The notes below the pieces were generated by a model. The model searched no databases. It was not told the DNA's origin and saw only the letters and a program-made list of their open reading frames with translations. From Thermomonas fusca DSM 15424 (GTDB lineage: Bacteria > Pseudomonadota > Gammaproteobacteria > Xanthomonadales > Xanthomonadaceae), in the NCBI RefSeq assembly GCF_000423885.1, contig NZ_AUIV01000031.1, positions 1-33,332 of the forward strand: 33,332 nt of DNA, given 5' to 3'. The position numbers were made by a program, and so were the translations under genes. This document shows positions 32,987-33,332 of the stretch, piece by piece. How positions within the stretch are numbered: position 1 is the first letter of the stretch; every line of letters starts with the position of its first letter.

Positions 32987-33332
32987 CTACCCCGAAATCA
33001 CGGACGGTTGTGAAAGAGCTGAGAACTTCTGATCCTGCCTGGCGACCCTACGTCGCATCCTCGGGTTGTGGAATCGCTCGATGTATTCGAACACATCGGA
33101 CCTTGCAGCATCGAGTGTCGGATACGTCATGCGGTAAACGCGCTCGCGCTTGAGCAGGCCGAAGAAGCCTTCGCAGGCTGCGTTGTCACCGCAATGCCCC
33201 ACCGCGCTCATCGAGCACACCAACGCGTTGGTCGCCAAGTAACGCAGGTAATCGCCGCTCCGGAACTGGCTGCCACGATCCGAATGAAGGATCACCGGGT
33301 GGCTGCCTTGGCGCTGCCAGACAGCCATCTGT
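32987..33332 (-). CDS. IS3-family (IS3 group) transposase OrfB, C-terminal part, cut by window edge
   Basis: The minus strand encodes the catalytic core end of an IS3-group OrfB: VILHSDRGSQFRSGDYLRYL (second Asp), SMSAVGHCGDNAACEGFFGL (catalytic Glu in ACEGFF), then KRERVYRMTYPTLDAARSDV and FEYIERFHNPRMRRRV. It stops at 32987. The frame is open to the window edge. The element has truncated the ABC exporter gene on the same strand; its terminal repeat should lie close to 32985, but I cannot place it exactly. Confidence 0.85.
   Translation of the reverse strand, partial: QMAVWQRQGSHPVILHSDRGSQFRSGDYLRYLATNALVCSMSAVGHCGDNAACEGFFGLLKRERVYRMTYPTLDAARSDVFEYIERFHNPRMRRRVARQDQKFSALSQPSVISG

Overview
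The window looks like an accessory region of a Xanthomonadaceae/Lysobacteraceae-type gammaproteobacterium (Lysobacter, Luteimonas, Stenotrophomonas or a relative). The clues are a lexA2-imuA mutagenesis cassette with a LexA2-type GTACAAATGTAC operator, the kinds of IS3 and IS5 elements present, and high-GC codon use over most of the window. No species can be named from the sequence alone. No tRNA, rRNA or CRISPR array was seen.

Layout. (1) 1-350: the 5' part of an IS5-family element, whose end sits in the 3' end of the next gene. (2) 337-6757, minus strand: a Tn7-like transposition module tnsA-tnsB-tnsC-tnsD/tniQ with overlapping genes and all key catalytic motifs. (3) 6870-8021: debris of an IS3-type transposase fused to a broken imuA, then a frameshifted lexA2. 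(4) 8133-17348, plus strand: a compact seven-gene operon that I consider the most interesting system here. It encodes a ribbon-helix-helix protein, a NADAR-domain protein, a SIS-SIS-HAD fusion, a phosphoribosyltransferase-like conflict protein, an ORC/CDC6-like P-loop ATPase, an unrecognised 387-residue protein and a CHAT caspase-like protease. (5) 17412-19153: a decayed IS3-type element interrupted by an intact 1200-bp IS3-family element. (6) 19247-24620, minus strand: an NAD salvage operon (NMN adenylyltransferase-Nudix, nicotinamide phosphoribosyltransferase, SPFH protein, NAD-kinase-like protein), bracketed by an intact and a broken copy of a MbcA/ParS/Xre-like gene. (7) 25110-31104, plus strand, visibly lower in GC: a class I lanthipeptide cluster with an S41 peptidase, LanC cyclase, full-length LanB dehydratase and a precursor peptide with its own promoter and a strong terminator. 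(8) 31105-33332: a transposase remnant, a second 1200-bp IS3 copy, the C-terminal part of a peptide-exporting ABC transporter on the minus strand, and an IS3-family orfB fragment that cuts that transporter.

How the genes may work together. The seven-gene operon combines nucleotide and sugar-phosphate chemistry (NADAR, SIS, HAD, PRTase) with a P-loop switch and a protease effector. This is the architecture expected of a regulated, possibly suicidal, defence system. It is divergent from the lexA2 remnant, and the shared intergenic region carries repeated GTACAT boxes. In the lanthipeptide cluster, LanB and LanC would dehydrate and cyclise a 59-residue core with six Cys, each preceded closely by Ser/Thr. 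The GG-type leader would normally be cut by a peptidase-containing ABC transporter, but the only such gene here is truncated, so export and maturation may be broken or supplied from elsewhere. The NAD operon makes NMN from nicotinamide, NAD from NMN, and perhaps NADP.
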